A DNA stretch of 64,000 bases from Bradyrhizobium sp. RD5-C2 (lineage in GTDB: Bacteria > Pseudomonadota > Alphaproteobacteria > Rhizobiales > Xanthobacteraceae), in contig NZ_BOVL01000012.1 of NCBI RefSeq assembly GCF_019972155.1, forward strand, positions 62,001 through 126,000, given 5' to 3'. This document shows positions 1 through 8,928 of this stretch, in pieces. The translations under genes and the position numbers were made by a program. The notes beneath the pieces are model-generated. The model was given only the letters and a program-made list of their open reading frames with translations. It did not search any database and was not told where the DNA came from. Each line of letters starts with the position of its first letter. The first letter of the stretch is position 1.

Positions 1-472
1 GTTCGAGACCGTCAACAACCACTTCAAGCGGTTGTTCACCGAGCTGTTCGGCGGCGGCGAGGCCGCGCTGCATCTGATCGAGAGCGACGATCCGCTCGAA
101 GCCGGCCTCGAGATCATCGCCAAGCCGCCCGGCAAGAAGCCGCAGACGCTGTCGCTGCTGTCAGGCGGTGAGCAGGCGCTGACGGCGCTCGCGCTGATCT
201 TCGCGGTGTTCCTGACCAACCCGTCGCCGATCTGCGTGCTGGACGAAGTCGATGCGCCGCTCGACGACCACAACGTCGAACGATTCTGCACCCTGCTGAA
301 CGAGATGACCTCGTCGACGGAAACCCGCTTCATCATCATCACGCACAATCCGATCACGATGGCGCGGATGAACCGGCTGTTCGGCGTCACCATGGCCGAG
401 CGCGGCGTGTCGCAGCTGGTGTCGGTCGACCTGCAGGGCGCGGTCGATATCCTCGACCAGAACGTGGCGTAA
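1..472 (+). CDS. smc: Chromosome segregation ATPase SMC, C-terminal end (5' partial)
   Basis: Only the C-terminal head half of SMC is present; the reading frame is open from base 2 and the start lies outside the window. SMC dimers compact and segregate the chromosome with ScpA/ScpB. Visible are the ABC signature [13 protein letters not shown], a Walker B of the form [13 protein letters not shown], and a switch histidine in IIITHNP. These three motifs in this order, with the SMC-specific VDAPLDD, make the call secure. A palindromic repeat follows the stop codon. Confidence 0.95.
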   Translation, partial: FETVNNHFKRLFTELFGGGEAALHLIESDDPLEAGLEIIAKPPGKKPQTLSLLSGGEQALTALALIFAVFLTNPSPICVLDEVDAPLDDHNVERFCTLLNEMTSSTETRFIIITHNPITMARMNRLFGVTMAERGVSQLVSVDLQGAVDILDQNVA

Positions 473-517
473 CGCTACGTCGAAGCACCTCGGACTTGAG
501 GCGAGGCCTCTCGGCCC

Positions 518-602
518 CGTCATTGCGAGGCGCGACAGCGACGAAGCAATCCACGCCTCCACAAGCGGCGCGATGGATTGCTTCGCTCTGCTCGCAATGA
601 CG
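518..602. repeat. Palindromic intergenic repeat, family A
   Basis: The element opens with GTCATTGCGAGG and closes with its complement CTCGCAATGACG; internal GAAGCAATCCA and TGGATTGCTTC also pair, so the whole unit can form one long hairpin. A second copy of the family lies at 50549-50633. It fills the gap between smc and the next gene. Confidence 0.85.
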
Positions 603-618
603 TGCGATAGTATAGCGG

Positions 619-1587
619 ATGACCTCACCCGATCTCCCCGCTGAACTGCGTGCCGCCCTCAACGCCAGGCTCGAAGGCCTGTCGCGCAACGACGCGGCCG
701 GTCGCGCGGCGATCATCTCACAGACGTACCGCGAGGGCGGCGGCTCCGGGACGATCCGGACCGAGACCGATGCGCTGGCCTATGCGCTGGCACGGATGCC
801 CGCAACCTATGCGGCCGTGGTGGCGAGCCTCAATGCACTGACAGAGATCCGGCCGGACTTCGCGCCGGCGAGCCTGCTCGATGTCGGCGCCGGCCCCGGG
901 ACCGCTACCTGGGCGGCCTCCCAGACGTTCACGTCGCTGCGGGGCTTCACCCTGCTCGACGCCAATGGCGCGTTGAGAACGCTGGCGCAGGAGCTTTTTC
1001 AACGCACCGCACGCCTGCACGACACCAGCTACCAACTCGGCCAAGCCCGCGCCTTGCTGGACAAGGCCGACCCCGCCGACCTCGTCGTCGCCAGCTACAT
1101 GATCGGCGAGCTCGGCGAGTCCGAGCGCGCGGCACTGACCGACGCGCTGTGGTCCAAAGCGCGCGACACGCTATTGGCCGTCGAACCCGGCACGCCCGCG
1201 GGCTATGCGCGGATCATCGCACTGCGCGCACGCTTGATCGCCGCCGGCGCGCATGTCACAGCCCCCTGTCCGCATGATGGCGCCTGCCCGCTGGTCACGC
1301 CCGACTGGTGCCATTTCTCGCAGCGCCTGCAACGCTCGCGCGCGCACAAGCAGGTCAAGGGCGCCGACGCCCCGTTCGAGGACGAGCGCTTCGCCTATGT
1401 CGCGCTGAGCCGCGCGCGCGTTGAGAACCGGCCATCGCGCGTACTGGCGCAACCGGATGCCGGCAAGGTCGAGGTCGCGGCCAAGCTCTGCACGCCCGAG
1501 GGCGTTGTTGTCACAAAAGTGCCGCGGCGCGCGAAGGCCGATTACGCCCGGGCCCGGCGCTGGCGCTGGGGCGACGCGACCGGCTGA
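619..1587 (+). CDS. Rsm22-like small ribosomal subunit methyltransferase-family protein
   Basis: A 322-residue protein with a Rossmann SAM-binding motif (LLDVGAGPGTATW, residues about 86-98) and a C-terminal cysteine-rich segment of the form CPHDGACPL...DWCHF, typical of the Rsm22/METTL17 family. Family members associate with the small ribosomal subunit; the mitochondrial ones bind a 4Fe-4S cluster through these cysteines. Its rRNA substrate in bacteria is not something I can state. The ATG at 619 follows the family A repeat. The match rests on the combination of SAM fold and Cys motif. Confidence 0.8.
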   Translation: MTSPDLPAELRAALNARLEGLSRNDAAGRAAIISQTYREGGGSGTIRTETDALAYALARMPATYAAVVASLNALTEIRPDFAPASLLDVGAGPGTATWAASQTFTSLRGFTLLDANGALRTLAQELFQRTARLHDTSYQLGQARALLDKADPADLVVASYMIGELGESERAALTDALWSKARDTLLAVEPGTPAGYARIIALRARLIAAGAHVTAPCPHDGACPLVTPDWCHFSQRLQRSRAHKQVKGADAPFEDERFAYVALSRARVENRPSRVLAQPDAGKVEVAAKLCTPEGVVVTKVPRRAKADYARARRWRWGDATG

Positions 1588-1680
1588 TATTCGCGTTTAT
1601 CCTTGAGCATCTCCTGCCGCAATGCCAAGTTGCAGATCCTGCCTACGCACCATTGGCCGCCTGAACGGAACGTAGCCATC

Positions 1681-2245
1681 ATGGCTCAGCACGAGCCCAG
1701 CGGATCATCCAAGACAATCGTGTTCGTGTCGGACGGCATTGACATACGATGGGGGCTATGGACTATCGCCGTCGCAATTTCCGCGCTCGCGGCCATCATT
1801 AGGAAGACGATCGATCCTTCCGCAGATCAAGCCCGGACATTCGCAATACTCGTATTGCTCGGCTGCATCGTCGGCCTCGGCATCGTCCGGCGATGGACCG
1901 TCCCAATCGATCCGCATGACCGGAGAATGACGATCGTAAGATCCTTGGCTCTGCGATGGACCGGCGTCGTGCTGCGGACCGAAGTCATTGAGCACTGCTC
2001 GTTCGACGAATGCAGTGAAGTCGGAATCCTGACGTATACGGGATACGGTGGGCCAGTGGAGCTGGTCCCGCACCGACGTGATTGTCGACTTCAAGCGGGG
2101 CGGCAGGCACAGGATTCCGGTGCAATCGTGGTCGCTGGACGAAGCCAGTCGGCTCGCCGCGGAATTGTCTGCAGCGACTGGAATACCCCTGCAAAGTGGG
2201 GTCGGCCAAGCGCCTGCGGCCGAGCGCTGGTCAGCTTCGAGTTGA
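1681..2245 (+). pseudogene. Frameshifted hypothetical membrane protein
   Basis: Reading from ATG 1681 gives a soluble N-terminus, two hydrophobic segments (about residues 20-37 and 55-70), then a globular part. Near 2035-2060 that frame loses protein-like character, while the frame one base later continues sensibly (TDVIVDFKRGGRHRIPV, LDEASRLAAELSAATGIPL) to a TGA ending at 2245. One extra base in this interval would explain both halves. The composite resembles a small two-helix membrane protein with a PH-like cytosolic domain, but I do not recognise a family. It is either a recent pseudogene or a sequencing error. Confidence 0.6.
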
Positions 2246-2359
2246 ACCTAGCCGGGGGACCGGCCGACCAACTCATGCCCACCTTTTCGCGGCGGGCTGC
2301 CCTGCGCCCCGATCTTGGGCTACGGTGCCGCCGTCTCGTCCATCAGGAGCTGCCCTGCC

Positions 2360-2920
2360 ATGTCGACCAGCTGGATCGTTATCGGCGTCATCGTCCTTCT
2401 CGTGCTGTTTGCGTTCGGCGCCTACAACCGGCTTGTCGCGCTCGGCCAGCGCGTCAGCCAGGCCTTTGCCGACATCGATGTGCAGCTCAAGCAGCGCCAC
2501 GATCTGATCCCGAACCTGGTCGAGACCGTGAAGGGCTATGCCGCACATGAGCGCGGCACGCTCGACGACGTCATCAAGGCACGCAACTCGGCGATCTCGG
2601 CACAGGGGCCGGCCCAGGTCTCGGCGGCGGAGAACCAGCTCTCCGGCGCGCTCGGCCGGCTGATCGCGCTATCGGAGGCCTATCCGGACCTCAAGGCCAA
2701 CGCCAATTTCCAGCAGCTCGCCTCGGAGCTTTCCGATCTCGAGAACAAGATCGCCGCCAGCCGCCGCTTCTTCAACAACGCGGTCCAGGAATACAACACC
2801 GGCATCCAGCAGATGCCGGCCGCCCTGTTCGCCGGCATGTTCGGCTTCACCCGCAAGGATTTCTTCGACCTCGGCGCCAGCCGCACGGAGGTCGAGGCGG
2901 CACCGAGCGTGAAGTTCTGA
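2360..2920 (+). CDS. lemA: LemA family protein
   Basis: A 186-residue protein with one N-terminal membrane helix (residues 4-22) and a long helical-bundle domain. Family hallmarks are AYNRLVALGQRVSQAFADIDVQLKQRHDLIPNLVETVKGY, read here in two parts around residues 21-60, and the FNNAVQEYN segment near residue 135. LemA proteins are membrane-anchored with the bulk probably periplasmic; they are commonly encoded beside HtpX-like M48 proteases, as here. I chose ATG 2360 because the reading frame upstream of it has no family similarity and the helix then sits at the N-terminus. Confidence 0.92.
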   Translation: MSTSWIVIGVIVLLVLFAFGAYNRLVALGQRVSQAFADIDVQLKQRHDLIPNLVETVKGYAAHERGTLDDVIKARNSAISAQGPAQVSAAENQLSGALGRLIALSEAYPDLKANANFQQLASELSDLENKIAASRRFFNNAVQEYNTGIQQMPAALFAGMFGFTRKDFFDLGASRTEVEAAPSVKF

Positions 2921-2944
2921 TCAGCATGGCATCCAGCCAGCTCT

Positions 2945-3043
2945 GTCATTCCGGGGCGATGCAAAGCATCGAACCCGGAGTCTCGATCGACCAAGAAACC
3001 TCTGGATTCCGGGTTCACGCCGTTGGCGTGCCCCGGAATGACG
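2945..3043. repeat. Palindromic intergenic repeat, family B
   Basis: The element starts GTCATTCCGGGGCGATGC and ends GCGTGCCCCGGAATGACG, so its ends are reverse complements. Related copies lie at 26266-26347, 38255-38359 and 48274-48366. This copy separates lemA from the M48 protease gene. Confidence 0.85.
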
Positions 3044-3053
3044 ATGGTTAGTC

Positions 3054-4295
3054 ATGGCCGCCTATGGTCTCTACACGCATATCGCATCGAACAAGTTTCG
3101 TTCGATGCTGTTGCTTGCCGGCCTGTTCCTGCTGATCTACGTGCTGGTGTATGCCGGCGCGCTGGTCGCGGAGGTGATGATCGATAGTGGCCGCACGGCC
3201 GACTACTATCTGACCCATGCCTCGCGCGATCTGGTCTCGGCCTTCCCATGGGCGACGATCGCGGCGGTGGCCTGGATCGTGATCGCCTATTTCTTTCACC
3301 AGAAGATGATCGACGCCGTCACCGGCGGCGAAAGCGTGACGCGGCAGCAGCAGCCGCGGCTCTACAATCTCTTGGAAAACCTCTGCATCTCGCGCGGCAT
3401 CCCGATGCCGAAGCTGAAGGTGATGGACAGCCCGGCGCTGAACGCGTTCGCGACCGGACTGAACCCGCGGCAATATTCCATCACGGTCACCACGGGTCTC
3501 CTGAAGGCGCTTGATGACCAGGAGATCGAGGCCGTGCTCGGCCACGAGCTCACCCATATCAAGAACGGCGACGTGCAGCTGATGGTGGTCGCCGTGATCA
3601 TCGCCGGCGTGGTCGGCTTCTTCGGCGAGCTGTTCTTCCGCCTGTTCACAAATCTGTCGTGGAGCGGCGGCGGCGGAGGTGGCTGGTCGTCCTCGTCATC
3701 CTCCCGATCGTCGTCATCCTCGTCGGACCGCGACAGCAAGGGCTCGGGCGGCGGCGCGATCGTCGTGATCATCATCGCGGTCGCGCTGATCGTGCTGGCC
3801 TGGCTGCTGTCGCAGGTGGTCAAGCTCGCGCTGTCGCGCTCGCGCGAATTTCTCGCCGATGCCGGATCGGTCGAGCTGACGAAAAATCCCGATGCGATGA
3901 TCTCGGCGCTGCGCAAGATCGAGAACCGCGGTGAGTTGCCGGGCGCCACCTCGGCGGTGATGGAACTCTGCGTCGACAATCCGCGCGAGGGTTTTGCCGA
4001 CCTGTTTGCCACCCACCCGTCGGTGAAGTCCCGGGTCGATGCCCTGGTGAAATATGCCGGCGGCCACGACCCCGGACCGCTAGCGCTGCCGGATGAGACG
4101 TTGGACGCGACGGAGCCGCAGGACCAGCCGTCCACGGCAGGCGACCAGCCCCCGCCGGTGACCCATGGCCCGTGGGGTGACACGCAGCCTGCACAACCGA
4201 ACAATCCGCCGCCGCTGCCCGGCACCGGCCCCAGGCAGGGACCGTTTGGTCCGCTCCAGGGACCGCTTCAAGGCCCTTGGGGCCGGCACCGCTGA
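3054..4295 (+). CDS. M48 family zinc metalloprotease (HtpX-like, LemA-linked)
   Basis: A 413-residue membrane protease. HELTH at residues 164-168 supplies two zinc-ligand histidines and the catalytic Glu; SREFLADAGSVEL around 263-275 supplies the third ligand. Hydrophobic segments lie near 18-40, 64-81, 176-198 and 234-258. A low-complexity insert of six Gly and about thirteen Ser (204-233) sits between the last two helices. The C-terminus is rich in Pro and Gln and ends GPLQGPWGRHR. It follows lemA, the usual pairing. A second M48 protease of different layout is at 43121-44053. Confidence 0.9.
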   Translation: MAAYGLYTHIASNKFRSMLLLAGLFLLIYVLVYAGALVAEVMIDSGRTADYYLTHASRDLVSAFPWATIAAVAWIVIAYFFHQKMIDAVTGGESVTRQQQPRLYNLLENLCISRGIPMPKLKVMDSPALNAFATGLNPRQYSITVTTGLLKALDDQEIEAVLGHELTHIKNGDVQLMVVAVIIAGVVGFFGELFFRLFTNLSWSGGGGGGWSSSSSSRSSSSSSDRDSKGSGGGAIVVIIIAVALIVLAWLLSQVVKLALSRSREFLADAGSVELTKNPDAMISALRKIENRGELPGATSAVMELCVDNPREGFADLFATHPSVKSRVDALVKYAGGHDPGPLALPDETLDATEPQDQPSTAGDQPPPVTHGPWGDTQPAQPNNPPPLPGTGPRQGPFGPLQGPLQGPWGRHR

Positions 4296-4458
4296 TCGTG
4301 CCCTAGGTTACTCAGTCCATTAAGGAAATCCCTACCAAACCCAATGTGGGCACCTTAAGGAATTGAATTCTCCCTCGTTTCTGCCATGTTCGCGCCCAAA
4401 GCAGTGTGGGGACTTGCCGATCGCCATCGCGGTCGGGAGCGCGCTTTAAGGGACTTCC

Positions 4459-5202
4459 ATGGCAAAGCCGGTTGTGATCGTGGTGGGCGCTGACAAGGGC
4501 GGGGTCGGCAAGACCACCGTCTCGCGGACGCTCCTGGACTATTTCAGTGCCAACAATGTGCAGACCCGGGCGTTCGACACCGAGTCGCCGCGCGGCACGC
4601 TGAAGCGCTTCCATCCCGACATCACCGAGATCGTCGACATGACGACGACCGCGGACCAGATGAAGATCTTCGATACGCTGAACGCCGGTTCCTCGGTCAC
4701 CGTGATCGACGTCCGCGCCGGCCTGTTGTCGCCCGCGCTGGCCTCGCTGCGCGATATCGGCTTCCTCGACGCGGCGCGCTCCGGCCAGATCACCTTCGCC
4801 GTGTTCCACATCCTGGGCCCGTCGATCGCCTCGCTGGACGAGATCGCCGAGACCGCCAACTTCATGAGCGGCGCGAAGTATTTCCTGGTGAAGAACTTCA
4901 TCAACGACACTCAGTTCTTCCAGTGGGACCAGGCCACCTACAATTCGTACTTCCACCGCATCAAGGATGCCGTGGACCTCACCATCCCGAAGCTCAACGA
5001 AATGGCCTACGAGCAGGTCGAGGTCTCCTCGGTTCCGTTCCTGAAATTCGTTGCCAACAAGGGCATCAACGACGACGCCGCAAACTACTCCTTCGTGCTG
5101 CGCGGCTATGTCCGGCACTGGCTTGCGAACGTCTGGAGCGAGTTCGACCGGATCAAGCTGACCGACCTGGTCGGCGCCAAGGCGGCCAAGGGCGAAAAAT
5201 AG
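4459..5202 (+). CDS. ParA/MinD-like P-loop ATPase
   Basis: A 247-residue protein with a deviant Walker A KGGVGKTT near residues 13-20, as in ParA/MinD/Soj ATPases, followed by FDTESPRG and VIDVRAGL in place of the usual Walker A' and B strands. No ParB gene or partition site is adjacent, so a role in replicon partition is not supported; a positioning or regulatory ATPase is more likely. The start ATG 4459 has AAGGGA upstream. The downstream neighbour at 5333 is another, more diverged P-loop protein, and both may act together. Confidence 0.75.
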   Translation: MAKPVVIVVGADKGGVGKTTVSRTLLDYFSANNVQTRAFDTESPRGTLKRFHPDITEIVDMTTTADQMKIFDTLNAGSSVTVIDVRAGLLSPALASLRDIGFLDAARSGQITFAVFHILGPSIASLDEIAETANFMSGAKYFLVKNFINDTQFFQWDQATYNSYFHRIKDAVDLTIPKLNEMAYEQVEVSSVPFLKFVANKGINDDAANYSFVLRGYVRHWLANVWSEFDRIKLTDLVGAKAAKGEK

Positions 5203-5293
5203 TCGCGCGCAAAGGCGACCGAAAGTCGCGCCCGGCCGCAGCGAAGAGTCGCGCCCGGGGAAGCGAAAAAAGTCGCGCGCAAGGCGGCGATGG
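5201..5293 (+). repeat. Four 23-bp degenerate tandem repeats
   Basis: AGTCGCGCGC or AGTCGCGCCC begins at 5201, 5224, 5247 and 5271, a period of 23, 23 and 24 bases. Most units end in a GCGAA-like run. The first unit begins inside the TAG stop of the preceding ATPase gene. No reading frame of note covers the array; it occupies most of the gap to the next P-loop gene. Confidence 0.8.
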
Positions 5294-5332
5294 GGCTGGA
5301 TTAGGCGAAAATTTGGCCTGATATAGCGGGCG

Positions 5333-6001
5333 ATGTCGTCCACGCCCGTTTACATCATCTGCTCGCCCCGCCCGCAGGTCGGCAAGACGCTGATCGCGCG
5401 GCTGCTCGGCGAATTCCTGCTGCTCAAGAACGGCGATGTCGTCTGCTACGACATCAACCTGAAGGAGCCGTCGCTGCTCGACTACCTGCCGCGGATCACG
5501 GAAACCGCCGATGTGATCGACACCTACGGCAAGATGCAGCTGATGGACCGCGTCATCGTCAATGACGGCATCGGCAAGGTGATCGACCTCGGCTACCACG
5601 CCTTCGACGAATTCTTCAGAATGTGCGACCAGATCGGGCTGATGAAGGAGGCGCTGCGCCGCCGCGTCTCGCCGGTCATCCTGTATGTCGCCGATACCGA
5701 CCGCGCCTCGGTGCACGGCTACCAGACGCTGCAGGGCATGATCCCGCCGAACGCGCTCATCGTGATCGACAATGAATTCGTGGTGCGCGGTGAGCTGCCG
5801 CCCGTCATGACCGCCAGCCGGGTGCTGCGCTTCCGGGCGCTGCCGGTGTTCCTGAAGACCTATATCGACCGGCTGACCTTCTCCTTCACCGGCTATCTGC
5901 GCCAGGAGAGGGACTCGTCCACCGAGCTGCATCAGTGGATCCGGAAGAACTACACCACATTCCGCGATCTCGAGCTGAGCATACTGCTGCAGCGGGGATG
6001 A
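5333..6001 (+). CDS. Diverged P-loop (MinD-like) protein of unknown function
   Basis: A 222-residue protein with an N-terminal P-loop of the form SPRPQVGKTLIARLL (residues 11-25), then a strand VVCYDINLKEPSLLDYLP that parallels the MinD switch region. The remainder resembles a SIMIBI-class fold without recognisable specificity motifs. The gene sits 130 bp after the ParA-like gene, same strand, separated by the tandem repeats. I cannot assign a function. A weak ribosome site precedes ATG 5333. Confidence 0.65.
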   Translation: MSSTPVYIICSPRPQVGKTLIARLLGEFLLLKNGDVVCYDINLKEPSLLDYLPRITETADVIDTYGKMQLMDRVIVNDGIGKVIDLGYHAFDEFFRMCDQIGLMKEALRRRVSPVILYVADTDRASVHGYQTLQGMIPPNALIVIDNEFVVRGELPPVMTASRVLRFRALPVFLKTYIDRLTFSFTGYLRQERDSSTELHQWIRKNYTTFRDLELSILLQRG

Positions 6002-6002
6002 C

Positions 6003-6030
6003 CGTCGTCCCGGCGAAGGCCGGGACGACG
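6003..6030. repeat. Perfect 12-bp-arm palindrome, family C
   Basis: The arms CGTCGTCCCGGC and GCCGGGACGACG flank a GAAG loop. It sits exactly between two convergent genes (stops at 6001 and 6038) and could serve as a hairpin 3' end for both transcripts, though it has no T-tract. Longer members of the family are at 10105-10226 and 37936-37958. Confidence 0.8.
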
Positions 6031-6037
6031 CGTGGCG

Positions 6038-6577
6038 CTAGTGCCCTTCGAACGCCATCAGCGTGCGCACCGGAACGTCCATCGCGCGCAGCTTGGCGGC
6101 GCCGCCCAGATCGGGCAGGTCGATGATGAAGCAGGCGGCGACGATGTTGGCGCCGATCTGGCGCAGCAGCTTCACCGCGCCCTCCGCGGTGCCGCCGGTC
6201 GCGATCAGATCGTCGACCAGGATCACGCGCTCGCCGGGCTGCACGGCGTCGGCATGCATCTCCATCTCGTCGATGCCGTATTCCAGCGAGTAGGCGATCC
6301 GCACCGTGGTGTGCGGCAGCTTGCCCTTCTTGCGGATCGGCACGAAGCCGGCGGAGAGCTGATGCGCCACTGCGCCGCCGAGGATGAAGCCGCGCGCCTC
6401 GATGCCTGCGACCTTGTCGACCTTCGCCCCCGCCCAGGGATGCACCAGCTCATCCACCGCGCGGCGGAAAGCGCGGGCATCGGCGAGCAGTGTCGTGATG
6501 TCGCGAAACAGGATGCCCTTCTTCGGATAATCCGGGATGGTGCGAACGGTCGCCTTGATGTCGTGGTCGAAGGTCAT
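6038..6577 (-). CDS. apt: Adenine phosphoribosyltransferase
   Basis: A 179-residue cytosolic purine-salvage enzyme that makes AMP from adenine and PRPP. The PRPP-binding loop is [16 protein letters not shown] (about residues 117-132), and the family signatures [15 protein letters not shown] and [10 protein letters not shown] are present. ATG 6577 gives [12 protein letters not shown], the usual N-terminus; an upstream TTG at 6595 would overlap the trpE(G) stop and is less likely. It lies 14 bp behind trpE(G), so it may be cotranscribed with it. Confidence 0.95.
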   Translation of the reverse strand: MTFDHDIKATVRTIPDYPKKGILFRDITTLLADARAFRRAVDELVHPWAGAKVDKVAGIEARGFILGGAVAHQLSAGFVPIRKKGKLPHTTVRIAYSLEYGIDEMEMHADAVQPGERVILVDDLIATGGTAEGAVKLLRQIGANIVAACFIIDLPDLGGAAKLRAMDVPVRTLMAFEGH

Positions 6578-6591
6578 TGGTCTCGCAATCC

Positions 6592-8757
6592 TCAATTGGC
6601 CGGCGGATTAAGCCGGAATGCATTCTCGACAATGCGCAGGCCGACCTCGTTGCCGAGCGACATCAGCGATTCCGGATGGAATTGCACGCCGCCGACCGGC
6701 AGGGTCTTGTGCTCGATCACCATCGCGACGCCGTCTTCGGTGGTCGCGGTCACCGCCAGCACCTCGGGCACGCTGTCGCGCTCGACATAGAGCGAGTGGT
6801 AGCGGCCGATCACGATCTCATTCGGCAAATTGTGCATCAGCCTGCCGCCGCGGACCTGGACCCGCGACGGACGGCCATGCGCGGGCTGGCCGAGCTGGCC
6901 GAGCTGGCCGCCGAAATATTCGCCGATCGCCTGCACGCCGAGACAGACGCCGAAGATCGGCAACTTCTTCTCAAGCGCGGTGTCGATGGTCTTCGCGATG
7001 CCGAAATCCTCCGGGCGACCCGGCCCGGGCGACAGTACCAGCAGGTCCCAGCCGCGTTGCTTCAACATGTCCTGGGCATGGATATGCCTGACCACGGTGA
7101 CGTTGGCGCCGACCTGGCGGAAGTAATCCGCCAGCATGTGCACGAAGCTGTCGTCGTGATCGATCAAAAGCACGTTCTTGCCCGAGCCGGTGGCATCGGG
7201 CGCGAAATCCGACAGCGGCTTCGGCGGATCGCCGCGCAGCGCCTGGAACAGCGCCGCCGCCTTGACCTGGCACTCGCGGTCCTCGGCGGCGGGATCCGAG
7301 TCGAACAGGCAGGTCGCGCCGACGCGCACCTCGGCGAGACCGTCCTTCATGCGGATGGTGCGGATGGTGAGGCCGGTGTTGATGCTGCCGTCAAAATTGA
7401 CGCAGCCGATCGCGCCGGCGTACCAGCGCCGCGGCGACCGCTCGTGATCCTCGACAAATTGCATCGCCCACAATTTCGGCGCGCCGGTCACGGTCACCGC
7501 CCAGGCATGTGTCAGGAAAGCATCGAGCGAATCGAAGCCTGGCCGCAGCATGCCCTCGACGTGGTCGACTGTGTGAAACAGCTTTGAGTAGGTCTCGATC
7601 TGCCGCCGCGCCAGCACCTTGATGGTGCCGGGCACGCAGACGCGCGCCTTGTCGTTGCGGTCGACGTCGGTGCACATGTTGAGCTCGAACTCGTCCTTTT
7701 CCGAGTTCAACAGCTTGCGGATCTGCTCGGCATCGCCGATCGAATCCGACCCGCGCGCGATGGTGCCCGAGATCGGACAGGTCTCGACCCGGCGGCCGTC
7801 GGAGCGCACGAACATCTCCGGCGATGCCGAGACCAGGAATTCGCCGTCGCCGAGATTCATCAGCGCGCCATAGGGCGACGGATTGATGCGACAGAGTCGC
7901 TGGAACACTTCCGCCGGCGAACGCTCGCAGGGCTCGGCAAACAGCTGCCCGGGCACCGCCTCGAACAGGTCGCCGCGGGCGAACGCCGCGCGCGCGACTT
8001 CGACGGTCGCCTGGTATTCGCCTGGCGCGTGATCGGCAAAACCCTGCCGCCCGGTCATGGCGTAGAGGCTCGGCGCGGTCTCGTGCGACTGGCCGGCGGT
8101 GGATTTGCCCTTCCAGGAGAACTCGTAATTCAGCGCCACGCCGCGGCCGGTGGCGCGGTCATACGCCAGCAGCCGGTCCGGCACGTAGAGCACGATGTCG
8201 CGCTGGTCGGCCTCGCGGGCGCGCTTCTGCACGATGTCCTCGATCTGGAACACGAGGTCGTAGGCGAAAGCGCCGAACAGGCCGAGCAGCGGATCGGCAT
8301 TGGAGGTGAACGCCGCCACCATGTCGCGCACCAGCGACATCACGCTGGCGCGGCGCGTGCGCTGGTCTTCCTCCACCGGCGCGGCGCCGCGGAGGATATG
8401 GCCGGCGAGCCGCGTGGCGCTCCGCTCCGTGATCACGACGCAGGGCTCGCGCAGCACGTCGCCGAGGAAGGCGATCAGGACCTCGCCGCGCGGGTTCAGC
8501 GCCTGCAACGAGAAATCGGTGCCTGACGTCTCCAGCACCAGCGGCGGATCGGCGAAGCCGAGGTCAAAGCTCTCGTAGCGGCCCGGCACTGTGGTGCCCG
8601 AGGACAGCACCACGCCGCGGCGGCGGTCCAGCAGCGCGATCAAATCGTCGAGACGGTTGGCGCCGCCGGTGAACTGCTCGACCACGCGCGCGACCGCGAG
8701 GCCGCCGTTGGTCAGGTATTCGCTCTTGGCCGGCAGGGAGAAAACTGTCCTGTTCAT
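6592..8757 (-). CDS. trpE(G): Anthranilate synthase, fused TrpE-TrpG
   Basis: A 721-residue fusion that converts chorismate and glutamine to anthranilate, the first step of tryptophan synthesis. The N-terminal about 510 residues are the chorismate-binding TrpE part ([38 protein letters not shown]). The C-terminal part is a class I glutamine amidotransferase with nucleophile Cys in FGVCLGVQ (about residue 606) and the His/Glu pair in QFHPES. The fusion is characteristic of rhizobia. A 9-bp unit is repeated three times at 6886-6912 in the TrpG part. Expression is probably controlled by the trpL attenuator upstream. Confidence 0.97.
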   Translation of the reverse strand: MNRTVFSLPAKSEYLTNGGLAVARVVEQFTGGANRLDDLIALLDRRRGVVLSSGTTVPGRYESFDLGFADPPLVLETSGTDFSLQALNPRGEVLIAFLGDVLREPCVVITERSATRLAGHILRGAAPVEEDQRTRRASVMSLVRDMVAAFTSNADPLLGLFGAFAYDLVFQIEDIVQKRAREADQRDIVLYVPDRLLAYDRATGRGVALNYEFSWKGKSTAGQSHETAPSLYAMTGRQGFADHAPGEYQATVEVARAAFARGDLFEAVPGQLFAEPCERSPAEVFQRLCRINPSPYGALMNLGDGEFLVSASPEMFVRSDGRRVETCPISGTIARGSDSIGDAEQIRKLLNSEKDEFELNMCTDVDRNDKARVCVPGTIKVLARRQIETYSKLFHTVDHVEGMLRPGFDSLDAFLTHAWAVTVTGAPKLWAMQFVEDHERSPRRWYAGAIGCVNFDGSINTGLTIRTIRMKDGLAEVRVGATCLFDSDPAAEDRECQVKAAALFQALRGDPPKPLSDFAPDATGSGKNVLLIDHDDSFVHMLADYFRQVGANVTVVRHIHAQDMLKQRGWDLLVLSPGPGRPEDFGIAKTIDTALEKKLPIFGVCLGVQAIGEYFGGQLGQLGQPAHGRPSRVQVRGGRLMHNLPNEIVIGRYHSLYVERDSVPEVLAVTATTEDGVAMVIEHKTLPVGGVQFHPESLMSLGNEVGLRIVENAFRLNPPAN

Positions 8758-8815
8758 GTGATCCTCTTACGAAACTTGGGAAGAGAGCGCCACACAGGAC
8801 AAACGAAGGGAGACC

Positions 8816-8888
8816 GTCGCACTGCGATGGCGACCTTCGACGTTTTTGGGAAATGAAAACGCACCGGCCACCTATGAGAAGGTGGGCC
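8816..8888 (-). promoter_or_regulatory. Candidate trp attenuator
   Basis: Four short segments can pair in two exclusive ways on the minus strand. GGCCCACC (8888-8881, directly after the Trp codons) pairs with GGTGGC (8872-8867). Alternatively GGTGGC pairs with GCCATC (8831-8826), which would block GTCGC (8834-8830) from pairing with GCGAC (8820-8816). That is the classical 1:2, 2:3, 3:4 attenuator layout. The last hairpin is followed by pyrimidine-rich sequence and not by a clean U-run, so the termination step is the weakest part. Pairings were drawn by eye. Confidence 0.6.
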
Positions 8889-8922
8889 ACCAACGACGGG
8901 ATGGACTGGCAACGGTGCTCAT
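8872..8922 (-). CDS. trpL: trp leader peptide with tandem Trp codons
   Basis: ATG 8922 opens a 16-codon frame, MSTVASPSRRWWPTFS, ending at TAG 8874-8872. The two adjacent TGG codons at positions 11-12 lie just before the first attenuator segment, so ribosome stalling under tryptophan shortage would free the next segment. Trp-rich leader peptides upstream of trpE(G) are established in rhizobia, where the released leader RNA can also act in trans. There is no ribosome site before the ATG; the promoter spacing suggests a leaderless transcript. Confidence 0.85.
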   Translation of the reverse strand: MSTVASPSRRWWPTFS

Positions 8923-8928
8923 GGCCGC

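Noticed and set aside
1603..2550. A 315-codon plus-strand frame running into lemA
   Set aside because: Only the part up to about 2045 reads as protein; the rest is Arg/Ala/Pro-rich and overlaps lemA in another frame.
5201..5293. CRISPR array
   Set aside because: Only four degenerate units of 23 bp with no distinct spacers and no cas genes.
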